The notes beneath the pieces are model-generated. The model ran no database searches. It was not told where the DNA came from and saw only the letters and a list, made by a program, of their open reading frames with translations. From Amoeboradix gromovi (Eukaryota > Sanchytriomycota > Sanchytriomycetes > Sanchytriales > Sanchytriaceae): a stretch of 35,605 nucleotides of DNA. Of this stretch, positions 18,295 through 27,189 are shown piece by piece (positions within the stretch are counted from its first letter, which is position 1; each line of letters starts with the position of its first letter). Where the stretch lies: contig JADGIF010000024.1 in the NCBI GenBank assembly GCA_018985225.1, forward strand, positions 1 through 35,605, given 5' to 3'. Made by a program: the position numbers and the translations under genes.

Positions 18295-20301
18295 ATGCCC
18301 CCAATGGATAGGCTGGATAATATTCTTGGATGGTTTAGTGCTGATAAAGAAGAAGTGCTGCTAGATACCACCCAACGATGCTATAGAAACACTGTAAGAG
18401 TAATTCAAGAATCCATTCAGTTAGCAAGTGTGGACAAAATCATTAGATTGAAAGACACTAATATTGCTGTGAATTTAGAGCAGTTGAGTCAAGTCTTTAG
18501 TAACAAAAAGAGATCACAGTCCATAGATTATTTGCTGAAAGCCAATTGTGTTGATATTATGGGATCACTAGCAATTCAAGATAAACCCAAAGGCGTACTA
18601 TTCGAATTCCTAATGTTTCTGGGGAATATAATTAGAGAAATGCCACTGGTTCTTATATCCAGTTTTGAAATACATCAACCAATTATGAGAATATTATGGC
18701 AAATTGATAAAATACCATACAAAGAACCTTTATTGCAATTGATACATGCTCTGACTAGTAAAATAAGAGTAAATCCTCGATTGTTCCACATATTCTTTTA
18801 CAAAATGTCATTTCAAGTTAAGTCTTCTTTGGCAAAATCAATGAAAGACGTAAAATCGATCTTAATGTTAAAGGAGAATGAGTGGGTTTGCCCATTAATG
18901 ACGCCCATATTGCTGAATATACACACTAGTAACACACTAGGCGATGTGGCAAGACACGCTCTGGTTGATTTACTCTCGATTTCACATTTGGAACATTTAG
19001 ACTCGATGACATTGGATTGCTGGATCAAATTCTTGTTTGAAAGTGATTTGGGAGGTTTTATATATAGCGGTATAGTGCAGCAATGGCGCGACTCCACTCA
19101 ATTGGTAACTGATATACAGAATGATCAGTTACCCCCAGATGCTTTAATTAACATTTTACTACTTGTCGAGCAGTTGATGCGAATGAAGATTAGGTTAGAG
19201 ATCAAGTTAGAATGTCTAAGGTGCTGTAAAGAAGCATTTCTGCACGCCGCTGGTGACATGGTCAGATTAATAAGCGAATTTTCAAATGTCGCTAATGAAG
19301 TCAGATTAAGAAAGTGTATCGATTTGACATGTAAAATAACGACAGTTCTAACCTCAAGTACGACTACTAATCAGTTAAAAGCTGAATTTATCATAATATC
19401 ACGTTTGAATGGGTTCCATGGTGATATAAATGGTGAGGATGTCTATGTATTCAATTGGACAGGATCACTGGGTAGATTATTCGTAGAATCAACTTGTTTG
19501 GGTACCAAAATACCAGGCATACTGCAGATTGGTGATTTTAAGCAATCTTTTACTGAAGTAATGGACCTACAAAGGATCCAAATTCCGAGTGGACCATTGC
19601 CTATACCACTAATAGTTGACATTTTAACCTGCTTTGAAAAAGACAGAAATCTGTATCCACTCTCTAAACTCTGCAATGTCAGAAATGCAGAGTCGTTGAG
19701 TATTTTATCAGTTTTATTTGACAATTTGAATGAATTACAACAGTCGCCAATATTTATTCGGTACAAATATTTGCTGATGTTGTTAATAAGGAATCATGGT
19801 ACTTCGTTTGTAGTGTCTTATATCCCTGAATCGTCGAAAAAAACTTATGATTTTAACCAGTACAATAAACAACGCGAGCTGTGTTGGCTATTGTTAGCTG
19901 AGCTAAGCGGCGAATTGACTGAAAGCGTAGCATCCGCTAGTCTGGACAGATACATGAACGAAACACAAACTACAGAAGTTGAGATATTTAGATCCGATGG
20001 TGTAGCTACTTTTGATGATAACTTGTTTTTAGATTTCATATTTACAAGCTTGGCAAGCATCCACGAGGACGATCATCAAAATGCTCTGATCATCTTGTCA
20101 ATAATCTCAGGATTGTGCAATACAGATTATAAATTAGCAGATTATATTTTTAACAGGGTGCTACCTATATGTGCAGAGTTGCTGATGAGCGTTAAATTAA
20201 TGAACAAGAATCACCCGTTTAAAAAGATTGTAATAGACAGCACATTCGAGTTATTGAGTATTTGGAGAAAGAGGGGTTTTATGTACTACAAGAGCGAATA
20301 G
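18295..20301 (+). CDS. FHIP-family (FAM160/RAI16-like) Hook-interacting protein
   Basis: FHIP proteins join Hook and FTS in the FHF complex, which links Rab5 early endosomes to dynein. The 668-residue all-helical protein has the family's central signature at about 98-175: PKGVLFEFLMFLGNIIREMPLVLI, then IHQPIMRIL, then EPLLQLIHALTSKIRVNP..FHIFF, matching the RAI16-like domain (L.FLxNLL.....PLL....VHxPxxxLI followed by xLLxLLxxLxxKIxxxPxLxxFF). A second conserved block (WIKFLFESDLGGFIYSGI) follows near 240. There is no membrane segment or enzymatic motif. The start ATG 18295 has a second Met four codons later. It converges on Utp21 with 73 bp between stops. The family call is firm, but which FHIP paralogue it corresponds to is not readable. 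Confidence 0.75.
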   Translation: MPPMDRLDNILGWFSADKEEVLLDTTQRCYRNTVRVIQESIQLASVDKIIRLKDTNIAVNLEQLSQVFSNKKRSQSIDYLLKANCVDIMGSLAIQDKPKGVLFEFLMFLGNIIREMPLVLISSFEIHQPIMRILWQIDKIPYKEPLLQLIHALTSKIRVNPRLFHIFFYKMSFQVKSSLAKSMKDVKSILMLKENEWVCPLMTPILLNIHTSNTLGDVARHALVDLLSISHLEHLDSMTLDCWIKFLFESDLGGFIYSGIVQQWRDSTQLVTDIQNDQLPPDALINILLLVEQLMRMKIRLEIKLECLRCCKEAFLHAAGDMVRLISEFSNVANEVRLRKCIDLTCKITTVLTSSTTTNQLKAEFIIISRLNGFHGDINGEDVYVFNWTGSLGRLFVESTCLGTKIPGILQIGDFKQSFTEVMDLQRIQIPSGPLPIPLIVDILTCFEKDRNLYPLSKLCNVRNAESLSILSVLFDNLNELQQSPIFIRYKYLLMLLIRNHGTSFVVSYIPESSKKTYDFNQYNKQRELCWLLLAELSGELTESVASASLDRYMNETQTTEVEIFRSDGVATFDDNLFLDFIFTSLASIHEDDHQNALIILSIISGLCNTDYKLADYIFNRVLPICAELLMSVKLMNKNHPFKKIVIDSTFELLSIWRKRGFMYYKSE

Positions 20302-20374
20302 GAAAAATAAATAATGTTGCATTTAAGCTGAACTATCTACTTTTCAGTCTGCAAGCTAAAAAACTAGCATAGAA

Positions 20375-22393
20375 CTATTCATTTATTATTTTATCTAAAC
20401 TACATATTGCAAAGTGTACTTTACTTTCCAATCCACTCATTTGATTAATAAATTCGGATGCATTACTAATCTTGCTAATATGACAGTTGTTCAACCCATT
20501 TGCCTGTAGTAATACGTTAATCCATGCGTTCAAATATTCAAACTTATTTGTAAAGCCCTTGGCGTCGATGAATATGTTGATCATCTTTAATCGTAAAGAT
20601 TCATCTAGACATCTTAATGCTACATCTACCATTGGCGCGCTATTGCTTAGTAATTTATCAATTAGTTTATGCACATTTTCCCTATAGTTAGCCTCTTCAC
20701 AAGCGTTGATAAGAGCAGGCAGCTCTTTGATGGGTTGCTCACCAATTACTTGTCCGATATCAGCATCGCCTTCATCTTCTTGCGCTTGCTGTAGATCTCC
20801 CAAAAAGAAGGGAACATGCTTCTCTTCCGTATTACGCTGTTGGATCTTTTGCCAAAGCAGCACATTCTTCCATACACTCAAAGTAGAGCCCCAAGACAAT
20901 CCTCTGATGTATTCTAACGGTTCATACTCAACGCTGTCCACTTCCGTCATTATAACATCATCACTCAACGTGGACAACGTGTCAATTGAAGACAATGATT
21001 CATCATCCCGTTCCACATCTGACGCATTATCAACTGCAATGTTATTAGAAGGTGTATACATTAGTTTTATATCCCATGAAGAGCTTGGTAGCTTCCAAAT
21101 TCTAATGCCATCAAAATGCCTAATGACAAATTTATTTCTCCAATGCTGAATTTGCAATATATCTGAACCACAGTTTAAGTTCGTGCTTGTTATACCATTT
21201 GTGATGACGTTGATCCTAAACACTGTGGTTGAATTCGCAAAATAAATTTCAAACTTATTACAACACGAGCCAACAATCTTATAATCCGATTTGCAAAGCA
21301 GCTTAGAATCAAATTGGCGGATTGTGTTCAATGAAAAATCATCCTCAATCTTATATACTGTAATCATCGATTGGCCTTGAGTTACTAAATATTTATTGAG
21401 AAAGTACGCATCAGAGATATGACTGCTGTAGGATTTAAAAACTTTCAGATCCCAGTCCATTACATAAAGTTTACTTTTTGAAAAACCAGCAACAAAACTG
21501 CGGATTGGGTGACTTACTACATGATCTAATTGCAGTTCCAATTCAGCATCTAAACGGCCACTTGTGGAATGAAACCGTTTTAGTTTGTCCGCGCACAGAA
21601 ACACGTATTCGCCGCAACCGCTTACAAAAACGCGAAAATTGTTGTTTCTTCTAAACGGCAAATTCAGGTTCGTTGACTTTGTTTTGACGACTTTATAAAA
21701 ATCAAAGTGGTAAAGGTCCAATGTATGTTTATAACTTGCAATAGTGTTATTGCCAATAGAATGAACATTAAAATGTAAATATTGAGCGGCCTTGGTTAAA
21801 AGATTAACCACTACAGTTTTGTCCTTTTGTGACTGGTAAATCTTATCTTCATGTAATAAAAATGGAGAACTGCTTAGAGGGAACACAACGCGTTGGTTAA
21901 ATAAATCATCATAATAAAACACCCCACAATCAGTATGAATTATCAGCAAATTCATGTATTCGTGAGCACTATAAGATCTGAGCGCAAAATTTTTTACAGG
22001 CAACAAATGCTGGTCAAATATTACTATCTCGCTCTCAAATTGAACAACTACAAACTGCTTGTATCGAATAGCAAATGAAATGCTTCTTTTTAAATCGTGC
22101 CAATCATTAATTAATATCTTTGATTTCTGGACTTGCAACAGCTGAGAAGTGACATTTTCACGAACAAACTGGTCTAGAACACTATCCAGTCTATTACCTT
22201 TAAAGCAGTACACTTTTGCCTTTCCAAAAATATAAATTATGCCATTGTGAAACTCTACATCTGATATTATATCAGGCACTACTAGAACATGTTTAATAGT
22301 TGATTTCTGCAGACCAAACAAAGTGTTAGTACTAAAAAGCATAAGATACGGATGGCATACTTTCGAATGAGTGAAATTGAGATGCAAATTCAT
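20375..22393 (-). CDS. UTP21: Utp21/WDR36, SSU-processome WD-repeat protein
   Basis: Utp21 is a UtpB-subcomplex protein of the small-subunit processome (18S rRNA maturation). The first ATG is at 22391-22393; upstream codons begin only with GTG and run into a stop. The product is 672 residues, shorter than yeast Utp21 (~939). The N-terminal ~450 residues are degenerate WD-repeat beta strands with few WD dipeptides. An acidic/Ser-rich linker follows. The Utp21 C-terminal domain starts with a segment like yeast: LxWGSTLSVWKNVLLWQKIQQRN then HVPFFLGD, where the PFFL motif (about residue 527) is diagnostic. It ends with helical repeats. The terminal repeat of element D lies just 27 bp upstream of the ATG, so the promoter/5'UTR must be within the element or extremely short. 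Confidence 0.8.
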   Translation of the reverse strand: MNLHLNFTHSKVCHPYLMLFSTNTLFGLQKSTIKHVLVVPDIISDVEFHNGIIYIFGKAKVYCFKGNRLDSVLDQFVRENVTSQLLQVQKSKILINDWHDLKRSISFAIRYKQFVVVQFESEIVIFDQHLLPVKNFALRSYSAHEYMNLLIIHTDCGVFYYDDLFNQRVVFPLSSSPFLLHEDKIYQSQKDKTVVVNLLTKAAQYLHFNVHSIGNNTIASYKHTLDLYHFDFYKVVKTKSTNLNLPFRRNNNFRVFVSGCGEYVFLCADKLKRFHSTSGRLDAELELQLDHVVSHPIRSFVAGFSKSKLYVMDWDLKVFKSYSSHISDAYFLNKYLVTQGQSMITVYKIEDDFSLNTIRQFDSKLLCKSDYKIVGSCCNKFEIYFANSTTVFRINVITNGITSTNLNCGSDILQIQHWRNKFVIRHFDGIRIWKLPSSSWDIKLMYTPSNNIAVDNASDVERDDESLSSIDTLSTLSDDVIMTEVDSVEYEPLEYIRGLSWGSTLSVWKNVLLWQKIQQRNTEEKHVPFFLGDLQQAQEDEGDADIGQVIGEQPIKELPALINACEEANYRENVHKLIDKLLSNSAPMVDVALRCLDESLRLKMINIFIDAKGFTNKFEYLNAWINVLLQANGLNNCHISKISNASEFINQMSGLESKVHFAICSLDKIINE

Positions 22394-22419
22394 CCAGGTT
22401 TTATCCTTGAACACACACT

Positions 22420-22773
22420 AATGGGACATCAAATTTAAAAACTAGAATAACTCGTTTTTAAAGGAGGTGCTCCATACGGAGCAAATGCTATCATTAATAA
22501 AAGATCTTCTTCTGTTATACCAAGATTCTCTCATTAATTGTATTCCTCTTTTTAAAATAAAACTAGAAGACCCTGCATCTCGTTCAAATATATGAGGTCT
22601 TTGATCATCTCAGAGGTTTATTTGAAATAAGATTTATTTTCCTTTTATACTCGTCAACTCCGCAACTAGCTGAATGTCCACTCGCCTCTTAAATCCATAA
22701 AATTAATATAGCTGAAATAATGTTCCAAGTTGTTACAGAAAGTTAGTCCAGTTTTTATATTTGATGTCCCATT
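22420..22773 (-). mobile_element. Short Fanzor-derived element with terminal inverted repeats (copy D)
   Basis: Both ends are present. Bases 22421-22452 and 22741-22772 are inverted repeats matching at 29 of 32 positions (core GGGACATCAAAT), extended by one base pair outside. Inside, read on the minus strand, ~100 bp of left-end DNA (with a short ATG frame) is followed directly by the Fanzor C-terminal segment QRPHIFERDAGSSSF. One extra T in a T-run shifts the frame before it resumes as SFINDSICSVW and stops at 22442-22444. It therefore looks like an internally deleted, non-autonomous derivative of the element in copy A. No convincing target-site duplication is visible. Confidence 0.7.
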
Positions 22774-23024
22774 TGCATAAAAGTTAAGAAATAGCATAGT
22801 TATTTTGTACACTGATGATAGAGCCAAAGTATTCTTGTCTTCATTGCTGTCTTTTGTATTTGAGCTGGCTTAGTGACTGCTTTCAAGTCACTGGAATAGT
22901 CTGATAGCATTTGATTGAGTACTCATTTTAATGCTCGTTCCAAGAATTGCTTAGAAACGATAGACCAGCGTACCTCTTTTATTTTACAGTGTACAAGACG
23001 CCGCTGTATAAAATTACAATAAGC

Positions 23025-23300
23025 ATGTTCATTATAATGCGTGGGAGTGTTAAATGCGAAACCAATACGCTAGCACAACGTGCGATCGCTTTGATATCAT
23101 CTAATACCGATTTTCTACGTGGATTAATCAACCATCTATTTGAACATTCCATATCGACGGGTATTATTTCATTGTTTGCAATCTTCTTAATTCATTTGAT
23201 AGTCAAAGCTACATTAGTCTTTTATGCAATATGTCTAGGAAATCTCTCTCACAGTTCTCCAGTACCCAGTTCTTCAAGTTTTAATGTGTTGCGATTATAA
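23025..23300 (+). CDS. Possible small membrane protein, unknown
   Basis: This 91-residue frame starts at ATG 23025 (the open frame reaches back to 22947 without an ATG). One clear hydrophobic segment lies at about residues 47-75 (IISLFAIFLIHLIVKATLVFYAICL), preceded by an amphipathic stretch ending in a His. There is no homology I recognise. It sits alone between element D and Dph6. A GT...AG interval of 20 nt just upstream (22970-22989) resembles the local introns in size but lacks the CTNAT motif and its removal yields a stop, so I did not use it. Confidence 0.3.
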   Translation: MFIIMRGSVKCETNTLAQRAIALISSNTDFLRGLINHLFEHSISTGIISLFAIFLIHLIVKATLVFYAICLGNLSHSSPVPSSSSFNVLRL

Positions 23301-23604
23301 GCTGTAGCATTTACTTGAATATAAAATTCGTAAAACATATCTGCATTGGGAACATCTTTCGTCGTTCAAATGAAAAATCTTGTCAAAATAATTGCGTCTC
23401 AAGAAATTGATTATAAAAATCGCGTTTGCACTTAAATAAGATGTGTAATGCCCGCATACCGAGGAATCTGTTCTTTTAACTTACCATATAACACAATGTA
23501 GTTGTATTTCTAGTTTGAATTATTAACTGAGAAGTGAAGAGGTTAATTTGAATTCTAATGTGACCCATTGTCCTTGCATCTCAAGTAATAGATTTTGATA
23601 ATTT
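23301..23604. other. Spacer upstream of Dph6
   Basis: No open frame, RNA gene or repeat was recognised in this AT-rich spacer. It presumably holds the Dph6 promoter. Confidence 0.4.
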
Positions 23605-25383
23605 ATGAAACTAGGTGCACTTGTATCTGGAGGCAAAGACTCATTGTTGGCTGCTTGTCATGCAGCATTCTTAAATCATACAATAGAATGCGTAATGCAC
23701 TTAGAAACTACTAAAGAAGTGGATTCATATTTGATACAATCTGTAGGTAGTAGCCACGTAAAGACAATTGCACAAGCTATGGAAATACCGTATTTAGGTA
23801 ATAAAACAAATGGAATAGCAACACAAAAGGACGCGTACATCACTGATATCGATGTTAATGATGAAACTTACGATTTATACATATTGATAAAAGAAGCAAA
23901 GTTAAAGCACAAGCTCGATGGTATTATAAGTGGCGCCATTGAATCAGATTATCAGCGACTTAGAATAGAATTCATCTGTCAGAAACTGAGTTTAACCTCG
24001 TTTGCTCCCTTGTGGAAATCAGATCCCGCAACTTTATTTAAAGAACTGCAAATTGTAGATTCTATAATTGTCAAAGTTGCATCTCTTGGGTTAAATCAGA
24101 CACACATAGGTAAGAATGTTGTGGACTTGCAGTCTGAATTGATGGACTTGTTTAACAAATATAAAATTCACCCACTCGGTGAAGGAGGTGAATTTGAGAC
24201 TTTTACAACATACTGCCCATTATTTAAACACTCAATTGAGCTAGATTACAATCTAGTGGATGAAAAGCAGTCCAGTTTTTCTGATATCACTTCATCAAAG
24301 TTGGTCCCAATCAAAAATTCCAAATCATTATCAATTTTAGCATCTACTCGTTTGTTTGACAATGATTCAAGTACAGTTTACTCATCCCCTATAAAGGCAC
24401 CTTGCAATAAACTCATATTACCAGTTATAGATCATGTATTTACCGTATATGCAAATTATATATCCTTGTCTAATTTTTTCATTTACAAGTCAAGCGAAGA
24501 TTTTAACAGCTCAGTATCTAAAGGCTTGACTGATTTAAAACTGGCAATCAACAAATTTACGAATTCCGTTGATTTAAGCGCGTTATTGATCGTGCATGTA
24601 TATATTCAGGATATGTCTCTGTTTGGTCAATTTAACACCATTTACGGTTCCTTATTTAGCATCAGGCCACCTGCTCGTGCATGTGTTCAACTTGATCTAC
24701 CCAGCAACGTTATTTGTAAAATTGATGTAATCATCAGTAAACCCGCGTACGACCGTAAAGTGATGCATGTGAGCAGTATCAGCCACAAGTATCCTGCCAA
24801 TATCGGTCCTTACTCGCAATGCCAATCTCCACTAATTGAAGATGGAATTTCTTTTATTGCTGGTCAAGTTGGATTTGTGCCGATAAAGCTTTCCTACCCT
24901 ACAAGTGAGAATGAAGTGCAAGCAACAATCAAACAGAACAGTTTGTCTATTCAGCATGTCAAGTCGATCTGCGATGAAATGGGTATTGTGCCAGCGACTG
25001 CAGTAGGGTTTACAAGAAATGTTTCATTTAATTCTGAAATTTTAAACAAAATGAACGAGGAATATCCTAGTCTACCTGCTTTTTTGGTGCAAGTCGATAG
25101 GCTACCAAAGGATGGACAGGTGGAGTGGCTGTGCATGGCTACAGCTAAAAAACTAGTGTACAAGTGCATTAAAGCTGATAAGGAAGTGATTTATGAAAAC
25201 AAATTGGTAAGGATTGTACTGGGAAACGGGGACCATACCCAATTAATAGACAAGGAAAGAATGCAGTCATTTTATGTCGTAGATCACATCTGGGAGAGAA
25301 AAGAGAGCAGTGCATTTATAGTCCCAGTTAACAAGATTTATATGCGAGATACTTATAAGTACGCTATGATTGAGATTAAATAA
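23605..25383 (+). CDS. DPH6: Diphthine-ammonia ligase Dph6 with RidA-like domains
   Basis: Dph6 performs the last step of diphthamide synthesis on eEF2, an ATP-dependent amidation. The 592-residue protein starts at ATG 23605 and has the PP-loop SGGKDS at residues 8-13. The ATP-PPase domain follows with landmarks DGIISGAIESDYQRLRIE, LWKSDP and HPLGEGGEFETFTTYCPLF. The C-terminal half contains RidA/YjgF-like sequence, clearest near 390-490 (SHKYPANIGPYSQC, SFIAGQVG), with a more degenerate copy before it. This two-part architecture occurs in fungi and plants, whereas the human enzyme lacks the extension. AATAAA (25379-25384) overlaps the stop codon. Confidence 0.92.
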   Translation: MKLGALVSGGKDSLLAACHAAFLNHTIECVMHLETTKEVDSYLIQSVGSSHVKTIAQAMEIPYLGNKTNGIATQKDAYITDIDVNDETYDLYILIKEAKLKHKLDGIISGAIESDYQRLRIEFICQKLSLTSFAPLWKSDPATLFKELQIVDSIIVKVASLGLNQTHIGKNVVDLQSELMDLFNKYKIHPLGEGGEFETFTTYCPLFKHSIELDYNLVDEKQSSFSDITSSKLVPIKNSKSLSILASTRLFDNDSSTVYSSPIKAPCNKLILPVIDHVFTVYANYISLSNFFIYKSSEDFNSSVSKGLTDLKLAINKFTNSVDLSALLIVHVYIQDMSLFGQFNTIYGSLFSIRPPARACVQLDLPSNVICKIDVIISKPAYDRKVMHVSSISHKYPANIGPYSQCQSPLIEDGISFIAGQVGFVPIKLSYPTSENEVQATIKQNSLSIQHVKSICDEMGIVPATAVGFTRNVSFNSEILNKMNEEYPSLPAFLVQVDRLPKDGQVEWLCMATAKKLVYKCIKADKEVIYENKLVRIVLGNGDHTQLIDKERMQSFYVVDHIWERKESSAFIVPVNKIYMRDTYKYAMIEIK

Positions 25384-25916
25384 ACCAAGTTGCTCTGCAA
25401 ACCTGCTTTTTATACTGTCAAAATACTCAGTGAAAGTGTGAAAACTATCTTAGTAGTCTTAGGGCCAATAAGTTAACCATTTCTATGACATGAACCATTT
25501 CATTTGTAAAAATTGCGTGATGGGATAGGATTTACATTAAAGGTACTTTTACATTTGCTGCTAAGTAGTAAAAATTGTAAACTTGATTAAATAACCCCCA
25601 CCTTTTGCGTATAATGCATATTTCATGCAAAAGAGCATTCCACAGGGCGTTAAGGTAGCTCAACACCAATATACACAAGTACATCTAAAAGTATGCTGCG
25701 GCAGTATTTGGTCTGAGTGACGATTTTAGGAAATAGCGGTACACGAAAGCCATTTATCATGGATTTCCGATAATCCAAAATAGCAAGATTAACAGCACAC
25801 CTAAATTTTGCGCTATTACACTCTGTAGCTTATTGTTTTATAATGGATATTCTGCCTCCACATCTTGCTAGAGCACGTGTCAAACACACAAATTTCTTGC
25901 TAGACCTGTTTATTAT
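25384..25916. other. Gene-poor spacer
   Basis: No convincing gene, tRNA or terminal repeat is visible. An ATG at 25843 opens a 45-codon frame that overlaps the following small gene in another frame and is probably chance. Confidence 0.4.
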
Positions 25917-26093
25917 ATGGAGGGAAGAGGACATAATAGTAAAAAGAATAACTCAACTAGGATCAGAGTGGAAAGGCTAGCACATGTGCCTAGCCAACCA
26001 ACTCTATCGTACTATCCTCATAATTTCAAAGCAATTCAACACCGGTTAGTTTATGAGATTTATGTTCGAATGCTTAAGAATTATGACAGTTAA
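25917..26093 (+). CDS. Small duplicated protein, copy 1 (58 aa)
   Basis: A 58-codon ORF (ATG 25917, TAA 26091-26093) encodes a basic protein whose core HVP.QPTLSYYPHNFKAIQH is shared with a second 58-codon ORF at 26876-27052. The two proteins are identical at 41 of 58 positions without gaps. Many differences are conservative (R/K, E/D), and many codons differ only in the third base, the pattern left by purifying selection on protein. No cysteine, signal peptide or known motif is present. The family is not recognised. The final eight residues are least conserved; a coiled-coil-like frame without its own ATG follows at 26087-26260 and could be a second exon. Confidence 0.6.
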   Translation: MEGRGHNSKKNNSTRIRVERLAHVPSQPTLSYYPHNFKAIQHRLVYEIYVRMLKNYDS

Positions 26094-26260
26094 GTTTTAA
26101 TTTATTGGATCGCTCTATTCTCCAATCGAATGCTTTGGAAGTGCATAGGGTGGTAAGGGAATCAGACTTGGCCAAGGTTGAATTTCAACATGAGAATTAC
26201 TTGCTAAAATGTTTAAGGGACACACTCAAGGCACTAAAATTCTCTCGATCGAAATTGTGA
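26087..26260 (+). other. Possible coiled-coil exon downstream of small gene copy 1
   Basis: This is a 57-codon frame with no ATG, ending in TGA (26258-26260). It reads as a coiled coil (SILQSNALEVHRVVRESDL, then HENYLLKCLRDTLKAL). It could be joined in frame to the 58-aa ORF by removing a 26-nt GT...AG interval at 26065-26090 that would replace the poorly conserved tail. The donor (GTTCGA) does not match the GTAT donors of the three supported introns, so this is tentative. Confidence 0.25.
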
Positions 26261-26875
26261 CTAAACTGACTCTAGGTGCAAGTCACACACGCGAGTATAC
26301 TCAACAAATGACATTTTTAGTTCCTAAACGGAATCAACTGAATTACCAACCTTAATGTATTTGGAATTTTATCAGCTCGCATGTTGAAAAAATACCTCAA
26401 TTCAAGGGGTAAATTACGGCTATGCATGCCAGTTGGAAAGTAGAACTTTTTAACATGCTAAGAGTCTCTGTAGATTCGAATGTATGCATAATCCTTTTAT
26501 TCTTGAAGCATGTACGTCATGATCTTAAACTACTACCAAGGATAAAATAAATGCTAGTAATCTGTAGATCGTAGCAAGCGCAAAACCTACTTCATATTAA
26601 ATTTAATCATAATGGATCATCTCAGATTTTTTTGAACAGCTGACTGCAATTTGGCTCCAACGTCTCAATTTATGTTCTTTGTAAAAACGCCATTTGAATG
26701 GCAGTATACGTAAATGGTTCTCATTTGAAGTTTTCTTTTTATCCGGTGGTATAAAAGCAATAATTATACAAGTCGTGATGAATAAAATTATCGAATCGCC
26801 ACAGATGGATAGCCATTTGCGGATACACGTGTTCAAGTTAAAGATATTCAAACCCGCCCTCAATATTTAATTTAA
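26261..26875. other. Gene-poor spacer between the small-gene copies
   Basis: No supported gene. The minus-strand frame 26603-26863 (86 codons, one hydrophobic segment) has no ATG near its start. A 13-base string, GTAGCAAGCGCAA, at about 26574 recurs inside small-gene copy 2 and may be a trace of the duplication. Confidence 0.35.
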
Positions 26876-27052
26876 ATGGAAAGACTATTGCATAGTAGCA
26901 AGCGCAACAACTCAACCAGGATTAAAGTTGAGAAACTAGAGCATGTGCCTTACCAGCCTACCCTGTCTTATTATCCTCACAATTTTAAAGCAATTCAGCA
27001 TCCACTAGTATATGATATATATGTTAAAATAATTAATAATTATCCTAAATAA
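26876..27052 (+). CDS. Small duplicated protein, copy 2 (58 aa)
   Basis: Second member of the pair (ATG 26876, TAA 27050-27052), exactly the same length as copy 1 and ungapped in alignment. The strongest block (about residues 27-42, QPTLSYYPHNFKAIQH) is identical in protein but not in DNA; for example the Pro, His, Asn and Phe codons differ at third positions. It lies about 800 bp downstream of copy 1 in the same orientation and ahead of Ctu2. No sequence resembling the putative coiled-coil exon follows it. Function unknown. Confidence 0.6.
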   Translation: MERLLHSSKRNNSTRIKVEKLEHVPYQPTLSYYPHNFKAIQHPLVYDIYVKIINNYPK

Positions 27053-27189
27053 AACTCGGAACGGCTTCTTTCGGCATCCTGAAACAAATCCAACTTGGAT
27101 TTAAGTAAATAACACTTCGGTTGTAATACGAACAGAGTTTATGTAGTCTGTAATGTAACTTTGTAATTTTTCAATAGAACAAAAATAGG

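Noticed and set aside
26603..26863. 86-codon minus-strand frame with a hydrophobic segment
   Set aside because: No ATG near its start, an upstream in-frame stop, and no partner exon found.
25384..27189. tRNA or small structured RNA genes in the gene-poor tract
   Set aside because: No B-box-like GGTTCRANNCC with a matching acceptor stem was found by eye; the few GTTCGAA strings lie in coding or unstructured DNA.
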